A DNA stretch of 64,000 nt from an uncultured SAR92 cluster bacterium (GTDB taxonomy: Bacteria; Pseudomonadota; Gammaproteobacteria; Pseudomonadales; Porticoccaceae): the NCBI GenBank assembly GCA_902596775.1, contig CACJVE010000005.1:1-64000 (forward strand), written 5' to 3'. Shown piece by piece: positions 27,808 to 36,109 of this stretch. Every line of letters begins with the position of its first letter. The stretch's first letter is position 1. The position numbers were made by a program, and so were the translations under genes. A model generated the notes under the pieces. It saw only the letters and a program-made list of their open reading frames with translations. It had not been told where the DNA came from and searched no databases.

Positions 27808-30573
27808 TTAATGCGCCTGATCCCAATTATCACCAATTCCAATATCAACAACTAACGGAATTTTTAATTTAGCGGCATTTGCCATCCTTTTCTCAAGTTG
27901 TTCCAGCACAGTTGAGAGTTCATTTTCAGCAACCTCTAACACTAGCTCATCATGTACCTGCATGATAATGGAACTGTCCATTTTGGAGTCTAGCAACCAG
28001 CTATCAACGGATATCATAGCTAATTTAATAATATCAGCCGCAGTGCCTTGCATTGGCGCATTAATCGCTGTTCTTTCAGCAGCTTGCCGTCGCATCCCAT
28101 TAGACGAATTAATCTCTGGCAGATAAAGGCGTCGTCCAAAGTAAGTTTCAACATATCCTTGAGTCGCAGCTAACTTTCGAATTTCATCCATATATATCCG
28201 AACTCCAGGGTACCTATCAAAGTACATCGCAATATACTCAGTAGCTTGATTTCTATTAATACCTAATTGCTTTGATAAACCAAACGCGGACATCCCATAA
28301 ATTAATCCGAAATTAATTGCTTTAGCACTCCTTCTCTGTTCGGCCGAGACAGCATCCGCATCAACTGAAAAAACCTCCGAGGCAGTCGCAGAATGAATAT
28401 CCTTGCCCAGCTGAAACGCATTTATTAAATTTTTGTCTTCAGAAAGATGCGCCATGATCCTTAATTCAATTTGCGAGTAATCAGCAGCAACGATTTTGCA
28501 ATTCGGAGCTGCTATAAAGGCTTGCCTAACTCGCCTCCCTTCGTCGCTTTTTATTGGTATGTTTTGTAGGTTTGGATCAGATGAAGAGAGTCTTCCAGTA
28601 GCTGTACCTGACTGATTATAAGACGTGTGAATTCGTTTGGTTCTTTTATTAATCATAACCGGTAACTTGTCGGTATATGTCGACTTTAGCTTTGAAAGAC
28701 CACGATGTTGGAGCAAGATTTTTGGCAACGAATGATTCAAAGCAAGCTCTTGTAATACCTCTTCTCTAGTGGACGGCACACCTGTTGCTGTTTTTTTAAT
28801 CACAGGAATCTGAAGTTTGGTAAATAGAATCTCTCCAATCTGTTTGGGAGAAGATAAATTGAATTCTTCTCCTGCTTGCTGCCATGCCTCTTGCTCTATA
28901 CTCGATAATTTCACCGCGAGTTCTGAACTTTGCTCGAATAGTAAATCTGAATCTATAAGAGCACCTTTTCTCTCTATCCGAGAGAGTACACTGATTAGTG
29001 GAACTTCAATCTGTTCAAACACAAATGCTAAATTAGAATCTGATTGAATTCTTGGCCAAAGCGTTTCATGCAGTTTTAATGTTACATCCGCATCCTCAGC
29101 AGCATAGTTTGTGGCTTGGTCAATTTCCACTTGATCAAACGTGATTTGCTTTGCTCCTTTCCCTACGATATCAGTAAAACTTGCAGTTTTAATTTCTAAG
29201 TACTTTTGGGCCAGACTATCCATATCATGGCGTGTAGCAACAGAATCAATTACATAAGACTCCAACATAGTGTCATGACTGATGCCCTTTAAATGAATAC
29301 CATGTTGATTGAAGATACTCATATCAAATTTAATATTTTGGCCCACTTTTTTAATATTAACGTCTTCTAAAACCGGTTTTAATTCACGGATTACTAATTT
29401 TTTGTCGAGTTGATCAGGCGCGCCGAGATAACTATGACCAATTGGTATATAAGCTGCTTTTCCAGCTTCGACAGCAATAGATAACCCTACTAGATTAGCA
29501 GAAATGTAATCTAAGCTATCAGTCTCAGTATCGATAGCAAGATACTTAAAATCATTGATTTTTTTAATCCATCTTTTTAAATCGTGAACCGTTGAAACAG
29601 TTTCATACTCAGTTTCAATATTGTGATCTTTAGGAATTTGAGAACTGGGTAGTTCTTGCAGATTTTCAAAAACATCTTCATTTTTACCTTTGGACTTCAA
29701 TTTCTCATCTAACTCTTTAGACCAATTTTTGAATTCTAATTCAGTAAATATCTCAAAAAGTAACTCTTCCTTAGGAGACACCATCGGGATATCATAAATA
29801 TCAAAGTCTGTCTCAACATCCGTCTTTATGGTTGCAAGTGTGTATGACAATTCGACTAAAGAGCGATTCTCCAAGAGTTTATCCGGGAGTGCTTTGGCAC
29901 CTCTAATTGCTAGATTTGGGATTAAATGTAAATTTTGATATATTTTTTTAATATTTCCTAGAGATGTCAAAAGCGCAAGGGCTGTTTTTTCTCCAACACC
30001 AGGTGCGCCGGGAATATTATCTGACTTATCACCCAATAGAGCGAGATAATCAATAATTAACTCAGGTGGTATTCCAAATTTATCTTTCACTCCTTGTGAA
30101 TCAAGAAATTGATCCGTCATTGTATTTACTAATGCAATATTATTATCAACAATCTGAGCAAGATCCTTATCTCCGGTGGAAACAATAACCTTAATGTTGC
30201 TATCTGACGCTTTTTTCGCAAGTGTTCCGATGACGTCATCTGCCTCTACACCATCAATCATTAATAATGGCAAACCCATCGCTTCAATTATCGAATATAT
30301 CGGCTGTATCTGCACTCTTAAATCGTCTGGCATAGGAGGACGGTTGGCTTTGTATTGATCATACAAGTCGTCACGAAAGGTTTTCCCTTTTGCATCAAAC
30401 ACCGTGACAATGTGACTATCAGGATAATCTTTCTGAAGCCTTCTAATCATATTTATGACACCTTTTACAGCGCCCGTTGGAACTCCCTTTGAACTCACTA
30501 GAGGAGGAAGAGCATGATATGCACGGTAGATATAAGACGACCCATCTACAAGAACTACTGGCTTTACTCCCAT
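27808..30573 (-). CDS. polA: DNA polymerase I
   Basis: The 921-residue protein has all three Pol I domains. These are the 5'-3' exonuclease (about 1-290, with GVEADDVIG and ALLGDKSDNIPG) and the 3'-5' proofreading domain (about 330-510, with intact LAIDTETDSLD and a late YAAEDADVT). The third is the family A polymerase, with TATGRLSSSDPNLQNIP, DYSQIELRIMAHLS and the VHDELVLE palm motif. Length is near that of E. coli (928). It is convergent with engB. The 136-base spacer is where E. coli encodes Spot 42 RNA, but I see no recognisable Spot 42 sequence there. Confidence 0.98.
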   Translation of the reverse strand: MGVKPVVLVDGSSYIYRAYHALPPLVSSKGVPTGAVKGVINMIRRLQKDYPDSHIVTVFDAKGKTFRDDLYDQYKANRPPMPDDLRVQIQPIYSIIEAMGLPLLMIDGVEADDVIGTLAKKASDSNIKVIVSTGDKDLAQIVDNNIALVNTMTDQFLDSQGVKDKFGIPPELIIDYLALLGDKSDNIPGAPGVGEKTALALLTSLGNIKKIYQNLHLIPNLAIRGAKALPDKLLENRSLVELSYTLATIKTDVETDFDIYDIPMVSPKEELLFEIFTELEFKNWSKELDEKLKSKGKNEDVFENLQELPSSQIPKDHNIETEYETVSTVHDLKRWIKKINDFKYLAIDTETDSLDYISANLVGLSIAVEAGKAAYIPIGHSYLGAPDQLDKKLVIRELKPVLEDVNIKKVGQNIKFDMSIFNQHGIHLKGISHDTMLESYVIDSVATRHDMDSLAQKYLEIKTASFTDIVGKGAKQITFDQVEIDQATNYAAEDADVTLKLHETLWPRIQSDSNLAFVFEQIEVPLISVLSRIERKGALIDSDLLFEQSSELAVKLSSIEQEAWQQAGEEFNLSSPKQIGEILFTKLQIPVIKKTATGVPSTREEVLQELALNHSLPKILLQHRGLSKLKSTYTDKLPVMINKRTKRIHTSYNQSGTATGRLSSSDPNLQNIPIKSDEGRRVRQAFIAAPNCKIVAADYSQIELRIMAHLSEDKNLINAFQLGKDIHSATASEVFSVDADAVSAEQRRSAKAINFGLIYGMSAFGLSKQLGINRNQATEYIAMYFDRYPGVRIYMDEIRKLAATQGYVETYFGRRLYLPEINSSNGMRRQAAERTAINAPMQGTAADIIKLAMISVDSWLLDSKMDSSIIMQVHDELVLEVAENELSTVLEQLEKRMANAAKLKIPLVVDIGIGDNWDQAH

Positions 30574-30606
30574 AATTATCTGCTTAATTCTATCTGTAAA
30601 TCAGTA

Positions 30607-30635
30607 ATGATAGGTATATTCGACTTATGAAACAA
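30607..30635 (-). promoter_or_regulatory. Candidate polA promoter
   Basis: On the minus strand TTGTTT (30635-30630), a 17-base spacer and TATCAT (30612-30607) form a good sigma-70 match about 34 bases upstream of the polA ATG. The -35 hexamer is the same as in the SAM-operon promoter. Sequence inference only. Confidence 0.45.
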
Positions 30636-30710
30636 ATTTTTCCTGCTCGTTATTTATTTATGAGAAAGTGATCTCAGTAAGCAAGATATAAAGTCGCCAA
30701 TGAAATTAAT

Positions 30711-30727
30711 ATGTTATAATATAACAT
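30711..30727. promoter_or_regulatory. Zur box 1 (distal)
   Basis: ATGTTATAATATAACAT is a perfect 17-bp palindrome about one central base and matches the core of the gammaproteobacterial Zur operator. It lies 58 bases upstream of the zur ATG, with its centre 48 bases from that of box 2. Confidence 0.85.
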
Positions 30728-30758
30728 TATAAAAAGGGAAATTAGAATTTTGGTTATT

Positions 30759-30775
30759 ATGTTATACTATAACAT
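30759..30775. promoter_or_regulatory. Zur box 2 overlapping an extended -10 of zur
   Basis: ATGTTATACTATAACAT is a second perfect 17-bp palindrome differing from box 1 only at the central base. It contains an extended -10 (TG-T-TATACT, 30760-30768), so bound repressor would block the promoter. It ends 10 bases before the zur ATG, leaving a leader of about 10 bases without a Shine-Dalgarno. Confidence 0.85.
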
Positions 30776-30785
30776 TTTTTAGCTC

Positions 30786-31280
30786 ATGCTTACGAATTAC
30801 AGTTTAGTATTTCAGGAAAGTAATCGTCAAAAAAGCATAGTTGCGGCTATTAAGCACGCTGAATCATTATGCATGGCTGAAAATCAAAACTTTACAGCGT
30901 TGAGACGCTTAGTTTTTGAAATCATATGGGAAAACTCTGTGCCGCTTGGTGCCTACGAAGTTAAAAGTATCCTCTCTAGAAAAACGAATAAATCAGTTGA
31001 TCCACCAACAGTCTATCGCGCAATCGAATTCCTTATGAGGCTTGGACTTGTCACTAAAATTTCAGCGTTAAATGCTTTCATTGGATGTCCCTTCCCATCA
31101 AGCAATCGAAGCAACTTTTTTATGATATGCAATGAGTGCAAAAGGGTTGCTGAGGTATCGAGTTCTGAAGTTGATAATGAGATCAAGTCAATAGCTGGTA
31201 GATTAAGCTTCGCTTCAGAGCGCCAACAAATAGAAATTTTTGGAACCTGCGTATCTTGTAAAACAAACAAACTAATTTAA
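30786..31280 (+). CDS. zur: Fur-family zinc uptake regulator Zur
   Basis: The 164-residue protein aligns with Zur. It has an N-terminal winged helix containing PPTVYRAIEFL and a dimerisation domain with structural zinc cysteines C115/C118 and C155/C158. In E. coli Zur the regulatory zinc site is H77, C88, H96 and E111. Here C101 and E123 align with C88 and E111, but the two histidine positions appear to be T90 and N107/R108, so this site looks incomplete. Two perfect Zur boxes upstream imply autoregulation. The start at 30786 is longer than E. coli Zur by about 15 residues; an ATG at 30873 would cut into the domain. Confidence 0.9.
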   Translation: MLTNYSLVFQESNRQKSIVAAIKHAESLCMAENQNFTALRRLVFEIIWENSVPLGAYEVKSILSRKTNKSVDPPTVYRAIEFLMRLGLVTKISALNAFIGCPFPSSNRSNFFMICNECKRVAEVSSSEVDNEIKSIAGRLSFASERQQIEIFGTCVSCKTNKLI

Positions 31281-31295
31281 AGCGCTTGCTTCACA

Positions 31296-31937
31296 TTAAA
31301 ATATATAGGCTATTGAGCGCCATGTCTGTCGGAGCTTTCCTGGAGTATGCGGCACCTTGAAAAACCCATGATAATCGCCTTTAGGATTGATTAATAATAT
31401 TTGCGTGCTATGGTCAATCGTATATTCGTCGTCATCTAAATATACTCTGTTATATGCAATATTTACCTCACTAGCGAATCTTTTTATATAGTGCTTATTC
31501 CCCGTAACACCAATAAAATCAGCATTAAAATAGGGGATGTACTCAGACAGCGATTCAACTGTATCTCTCTCTGGATCCAAGGAAATTAAGACTACCTGCA
31601 ACTTATCTTTTTCTGATTCTTTCAATTTGTCATAAGTATCATTCAAAATAGCAAGTGTAGTAGGGCAGAAATCAGGACACTGAGTAAAGCCAAAAAATAC
31701 CATACTCCACTTCCCTATAAGTTGCTCTTTAGAAAATCTCTGACCCAAGTGGTCGATTAGTTCAAAATCGCTAAAAATTCTTGGCGTATCAAGGACAATT
31801 GCGCCATTGGCCTGTAACTGCTCTTTTTTCATGACGACAGGTTGATTCATTTTCCATACAAAGCCAACTACAACCAAAGCGATGAAGCAAAGTACTCCGA
31901 ATACGGTTAATCGAATCCCTGATTTTTGACTTAACAT
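31296..31937 (-). CDS. SCO1/SenC/PrrC copper chaperone for cytochrome oxidase
   Basis: The 213-residue protein has one N-terminal membrane anchor (about 10-28) and a periplasmic thioredoxin fold with the copper-binding CPDFC (C87, C91) and H176 in DHSTQILLI. SCO proteins help build the CuA centre of CoxB. It lies 17 bases downstream of ctaB at the end of the leftward cox cluster. It is convergent with zur (15-base gap). Confidence 0.94.
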   Translation of the reverse strand: MLSQKSGIRLTVFGVLCFIALVVVGFVWKMNQPVVMKKEQLQANGAIVLDTPRIFSDFELIDHLGQRFSKEQLIGKWSMVFFGFTQCPDFCPTTLAILNDTYDKLKESEKDKLQVVLISLDPERDTVESLSEYIPYFNADFIGVTGNKHYIKRFASEVNIAYNRVYLDDDEYTIDHSTQILLINPKGDYHGFFKVPHTPGKLRQTWRSIAYIF

Positions 31938-31954
31938 AATCTATGCACCAGTTA

Positions 31955-32848
31955 TCAGATTAGAAAAAGATAGTGATCAACAAGCATTAAAACAAAGAGA
32001 ATCGCTAGATATGTTATTGAGTACCTAAAGGTTTTAATCCCTGCGTCCTTATCTTTGTTTACCAACATTACAAATGCCCAATACAAAAATATCAATCCCA
32101 AAAGTATTTCTCCAATCAGGTAGAGCAAACCAAACATTCCCGTGAGATATGGCAAAGTAGTTACGATCAAAAGTAGCAGTGTATACAACAAAATATTTAT
32201 CTTCGTAAACCGCTCTCCATGTGTCACTGGTAACATTGGAATTCCAACCTTCTCATATTCGTCTTTTCTATGGACCGCTAGAGCCCAAAAATGCGGGGGA
32301 GTCCAGGCAAAAATTACTAAAACTAACAAAAGAGCATTGTGATGAATTTCGCCAGTCACAGCTGTCCAACCAAGTAGAGGAGGTGCGGCTCCAGCTAATC
32401 CTCCAATAACAATATTTTGTGGTGTGGCTCTTTTCAAAAACATCGTGTAAACAAACGCGTATCCGACAAGCGAGGCTAATGTTAACCAAATAGTTAAGAC
32501 ATTTGTGTATAGATACAGTATCAACACGCCTAAGAGACACATTGAAGCGGAAAATATCATTGCTTCAAATGGCTTGATTCGCCCATCAGCCACCGGACGA
32601 CCGATGGTGCGAGCCATTTTGTCGTCAACATGTCTATCAACAACATGATTAATGACTGCGGCGGAAGCCGCACAAAGTGCTATCCCAAGATTTCCAAAAA
32701 CTAATGTCAATATTGGAACCATCTCTTTTACAGACAACATCATTCCTATGATTGACGTTACAAGCATCAAGCCAACAACATTCGGTTTGCATAACTCCAA
32801 ATAGTCACGCCAGCTCGCGTCTCGTATTGTTATTTCAGATTCATTCAT
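31955..32848 (-). CDS. ctaB: Protoheme IX farnesyltransferase (haem O synthase)
   Basis: CtaB/CyoE farnesylates haem B to haem O. The 297-residue polytopic membrane protein has NHVVDRHVDDKMART (the Asp-rich prenyl-diphosphate site), GRPVADGRI and the conserved WTPPHFWALA with a downstream YEKVGIPMLPV. In Pseudomonas the gene before it is ctaA (haem A synthase); here only a 35-base gap separates it from the Sco-like gene, so ctaA is missing. Confidence 0.96.
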   Translation of the reverse strand: MNESEITIRDASWRDYLELCKPNVVGLMLVTSIIGMMLSVKEMVPILTLVFGNLGIALCAASAAVINHVVDRHVDDKMARTIGRPVADGRIKPFEAMIFSASMCLLGVLILYLYTNVLTIWLTLASLVGYAFVYTMFLKRATPQNIVIGGLAGAAPPLLGWTAVTGEIHHNALLLVLVIFAWTPPHFWALAVHRKDEYEKVGIPMLPVTHGERFTKINILLYTLLLLIVTTLPYLTGMFGLLYLIGEILLGLIFLYWAFVMLVNKDKDAGIKTFRYSITYLAILFVLMLVDHYLFLI

Positions 32849-32883
32849 TATGAGGAGTATTAGGAAGCCTATTGGTTGTTTGC

Positions 32884-33489
32884 TTATCGCATGGGTGAAT
32901 ATTTTAGCAGATGTTTTACGTCATCTAGTAATCCATTTGGATCATGATCAGCTGTATAAAAAAGGGTAGCTTTAAAATCTGGCGTGAGCACAAAATACCT
33001 TGGGCTCAGCATATCCCATGCAGCAGTACTTGTACCTATAATTTGCTTTAACTCACTTGAGTCCAACCCAGTAATATTCAGAAATGGATTGACTGATTTT
33101 ATGGCTTCTAGCGTCGTATCCGAAATTACCGAAAGATCAGTTAATAAAAATCTCTCAACCCTTCGTGTCGACTTGCCTAACAACATATGAACTTGTCTCA
33201 TACTGTAGGTCATATCAACACAGGTGACTTCGCATTTACCAGGATTTACTACAATAATCTTCCACTTAGAGCTTTCAGAAGGGGGGAGAGCAAATAGTGA
33301 GGAAAAGTCAACAGTAGGACTAACAATTTCGCCAGTGTTAGTTGTACCAAGAAGTGACATAATCTTTTTACGATCTTCCTCGGTGTCAGGAATTAGAAGA
33401 AAACCCGAGGCTAAAACCCCACCGATGATCAAAAACATTAGCCAGATTTGTATTAGCGACCCTCGGTTTTTTATTTTTTCTGCTTCCAT
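32884..33489 (-). CDS. Membrane-anchored Sco-like thioredoxin-fold protein in cox cluster
   Basis: The 201-residue protein has one N-terminal transmembrane helix (about 13-32) and a predicted extracytoplasmic domain with C86-EVT-C90, a CxxxC reminiscent of the SCO copper motif, followed by MTYSMRQVHMLLGK. A Pseudomonas gene of unknown function holds the same place between SURF1 and ctaA. The position and motif suggest a role in oxidase copper or thiol assembly, but no function is established. It lies 25 bases downstream of surf1. Confidence 0.65.
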   Translation of the reverse strand: MEAEKIKNRGSLIQIWLMFLIIGGVLASGFLLIPDTEEDRKKIMSLLGTTNTGEIVSPTVDFSSLFALPPSESSKWKIIVVNPGKCEVTCVDMTYSMRQVHMLLGKSTRRVERFLLTDLSVISDTTLEAIKSVNPFLNITGLDSSELKQIIGTSTAAWDMLSPRYFVLTPDFKATLFYTADHDPNGLLDDVKHLLKYSPMR

Positions 33490-33514
33490 ATTTATCCCTT
33501 AAACAAAAAGTACT

Positions 33515-34282
33515 TTATTTCATGAAACGAGATGTCACCCATACTATGACATTTGAATTCGCAACAAATGTCATAACTAACAACACGAATGACATAACAA
33601 ACCATTGAATTGCATATCCGAAGTGTTTGCTTGGCTTCACCGAAACCGTCTCCCAACTTGCATCTAATGCCCCCACAGATCCTTGATCTAGTCGAAGCTG
33701 GTATTTAAAAAAGTTTCGCGATTCAAAGATATCCTTAGCTCTCTCAATATCAATAGAGCCTAGTCTTACTGGCCATGACTTTGGGGATCTTATCCCATCA
33801 TCAAGAGAAATTCCGCCTTTCAATCTTTTATATAATGTGCCTTTATACTTTTGAATAGACTCTATGGACTTTACATCCGGAAGTATCTCTCTATTAAGTG
33901 ATGCCTTTATCCAACCCCTATTAACTAGTAACGCCTTGTCAGACCTGTCACGGAGATCTTTAAAGACTAAATGTTCGTATACTTCGTATCCTGGTTTTCC
34001 ATGCTTGACTTTATAATCCAGAAATATACGCTGACCACTGATTAAGGTACCAATTACAAACGCAGGTCGATATTGAAGATCCGATTCGTCATCGAGCTCG
34101 GTAACGTTAATGGTCTTTTTAGACCTATTATTGTCATACCTCTCAAGGATGGCAGTTTTTTCCTCCGCTCTTTCAAGTTGCCAGAGGCCAAGATAAACGA
34201 GCAAAGGAAATAAGAAAACGGAAAAAAGCAGTAATTTAGGCGTGATATTCCATTGAAAGCGTATTTTATAATGGTCAGTCAT
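33515..34282 (-). CDS. SURF1 family cytochrome oxidase biogenesis protein
   Basis: The 255-residue protein has the SURF1 layout: an N-terminal helix (about 15-32) ending in LGLWQLERAEEK, a periplasmic domain with ALLVNRGWI and a C-terminal helix within HFGYAIQWFVMSFVLL. SURF1 assists haem a insertion into subunit I. It lies in the cox cluster on the same strand, between the Sco-like gene and the oppositely oriented DUF2909 gene. Confidence 0.93.
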   Translation of the reverse strand: MTDHYKIRFQWNITPKLLLFSVFLFPLLVYLGLWQLERAEEKTAILERYDNNRSKKTINVTELDDESDLQYRPAFVIGTLISGQRIFLDYKVKHGKPGYEVYEHLVFKDLRDRSDKALLVNRGWIKASLNREILPDVKSIESIQKYKGTLYKRLKGGISLDDGIRSPKSWPVRLGSIDIERAKDIFESRNFFKYQLRLDQGSVGALDASWETVSVKPSKHFGYAIQWFVMSFVLLVMTFVANSNVIVWVTSRFMK

Positions 34283-34322
34283 ATTTATCCTAAATAAACC
34301 AAATAATTTTTATAGGCATGCG

Positions 34323-34574
34323 ATGTTATTTAAAACAATTATAGTTCTTCTTTTTATCGGGGTGGTAGCTAGTCTGTTTGGAGGACTCAACTTTCTAGTT
34401 AAGGACCTTGGTAGTTCTAAAAAGCGACTCTTAAGACTTCTTTGGTTGCGAGTGATTTTCGCAACATTGTTGTTGCTGACAATTTTTATTGGTTCATATA
34501 CCGGTCACTTAACAAGCAGTGCTCCCTGGGATAAGAAGTTACACCCGGAAAATACAGTCGCACCAAAAAATTAA
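34323..34574 (+). CDS. DUF2909 twin-transmembrane protein
   Basis: The 83-residue protein has two transmembrane helices (about 4-27 and 39-62) with a short charged loop between them, and matches the DUF2909 family found beside cox genes in gammaproteobacteria. It reads against the rest of the cluster, between surf1 and coxC. Function is unknown; a role in oxidase assembly is inferred only from conserved location. Confidence 0.8.
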   Translation: MLFKTIIVLLFIGVVASLFGGLNFLVKDLGSSKKRLLRLLWLRVIFATLLLLTIFIGSYTGHLTSSAPWDKKLHPENTVAPKN

Positions 34575-34580
34575 TGTAAT

Positions 34581-35534
34581 TCAGTCAAATACATAGACGA
34601 CTAGAAATAGTCCCACCCAAACAACATCGACAAAGTGCCAATACCAAGCAGCAGCCTCAAAACCAAAATGATCATCATTTTTAAAATGGCCTTTCAATCC
34701 TCTTAAAAATGAGACCAGCAGCATTATGGTTCCTAGAGTAACATGAGCGCCATGAAAGCCTGTTAACAGAAAGAAAGTTGTCCCGTAAATGCCTGAGTCT
34801 AAGGTGAGACCCATATGCTGGTATGCCTCGATATACTCTTCAGCCTGAAGTACAAGAAATACCCCTCCAAGAAAAACTGTAATGCCTAGCCAGCGAGTAA
34901 ATATTTTTCTGTTACCTTCTTTCAAAGCATGATGAGCAATGTTTACCGTGTAACTTGAGGTTAAAAGAATTATCGTATTCCACAAAGGCAACCAAGCTAA
35001 TATCCTCTGCCAATTGCTGAACCCTGGGAAACTCATTGCTTGATCTGGGCCAACGAACTTAGCAGACTCTCCATTCGCAGCCTGGTCTGGGGTTATAAGC
35101 GGCGGCCATGTAGATTCATATCCTGGGTAAAGTAATTCAGAATTTGCTACAGAAGCATCTGTAGGCGTATCGTCAAAAAGAGTGATTGCGGCCTCTCCAC
35201 CAATCCATGGATTCACAAGGACTCGAACATAAAATAATGCGCCAAAGAAGGCTGCAAAAAACATGACTTCTGAAAAAATGAACCAGAGCATCCCCAAAAC
35301 ATAGGAATGTTTTAACTGATCGCTAACCATCCCTCTCATATTTTCTTCTATAACGACACTCCACCACTTGTACATGACTATTGCTAATATCGCTAAACCA
35401 ACAACAAAGACGGTCGCAGATTGACCGTCTATAACCCAAGTAGCCGCACCAAAACCCATAGTTCCCATTCCCAAAGCCGCAAGAAGCGGAAGTTTGCTCT
35501 GCTCGGGAACGTAATAATTGCCTTGTTCAGCCAT
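34581..35534 (-). CDS. coxC: Cytochrome c oxidase subunit III
   Basis: The 317-residue polytopic protein has the subunit III motifs FSEVMFFAAFFGALFYVR, TGFHGAHVTLG and a C-terminal WYWHFVDVVWVGLF. An insert of about 70 residues between the second and third helices (from VNPWIGG to NWQRIL) is a known feature of Pseudomonas-type CoxC. It follows ctaG by 11 bases. Confidence 0.96.
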   Translation of the reverse strand: MAEQGNYYVPEQSKLPLLAALGMGTMGFGAATWVIDGQSATVFVVGLAILAIVMYKWWSVVIEENMRGMVSDQLKHSYVLGMLWFIFSEVMFFAAFFGALFYVRVLVNPWIGGEAAITLFDDTPTDASVANSELLYPGYESTWPPLITPDQAANGESAKFVGPDQAMSFPGFSNWQRILAWLPLWNTIILLTSSYTVNIAHHALKEGNRKIFTRWLGITVFLGGVFLVLQAEEYIEAYQHMGLTLDSGIYGTTFFLLTGFHGAHVTLGTIMLLVSFLRGLKGHFKNDDHFGFEAAAWYWHFVDVVWVGLFLVVYVFD

Positions 35535-35545
35535 AATATCTCCCT

Positions 35546-36097
35546 CTACAGCTGTGTCATTTGAAGATCGGTAACTCGATCGGTGATGTCAAAAATAGTA
35601 TACGACAGTGTTACGGTGTTTACACTTTTGGGCAGATCTGGATCTATGATAAACCTGACCATTAATTCAGCATCATCTCCCGCGCTCAATGGTTGGTTGT
35701 TAAAACAGAAACATTCTGTCTTATGGAAATAATCAGCGGCATTATTGGGTAGAATATTAGGTATTGCTTGCCCGATCATATCCTTACCTGTTAAATTTTT
35801 TGCGTAATACGATATTTCTTTTGGTTCGCCAGGATGAATAAAAACTTTCTCCTTCACAGGATAAAATTCCCAAGGCATCGTCGCATTATTAGCCACCACA
35901 AATTGCACCTCGACTAATCTCGTTTCGTCAACAGTAAGCCTTTCTGCCTGATAAGGTCCTGAAGTCTTGCCGCCTATACCTGTTATTTCGCAGAACAAAT
36001 CATAGAGAGGAGGCAACACAAAGATTGCAAACAAGAACATCACTATTGCGGCGAAAATCGACTTGATGATGACTGGCTTGTGTGATGCTCCATTCAT
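35546..36097 (-). CDS. ctaG: Cytochrome c oxidase assembly protein CtaG (Cox11)
   Basis: Cox11 delivers copper to the CuB site of subunit I. The 183-residue protein has one N-terminal membrane helix (about 11-32) and a periplasmic domain with the copper motif ECFCFNNQ and MVRFIIDPDLP. It sits between coxA (12-base gap) and coxC, the standard place. Confidence 0.95.
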   Translation of the reverse strand: MNGASHKPVIIKSIFAAIVMFLFAIFVLPPLYDLFCEITGIGGKTSGPYQAERLTVDETRLVEVQFVVANNATMPWEFYPVKEKVFIHPGEPKEISYYAKNLTGKDMIGQAIPNILPNNAADYFHKTECFCFNNQPLSAGDDAELMVRFIIDPDLPKSVNTVTLSYTIFDITDRVTDLQMTQL

Positions 36098-36109
36098 TAA
36101 AGATAATAC

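Noticed and set aside
30627-30671. A 14-codon open frame (starting MKQIFPARY) between polA and zur
   Set aside because: It overlaps the predicted polA -35 region and has no Shine-Dalgarno; too short to support without conservation.
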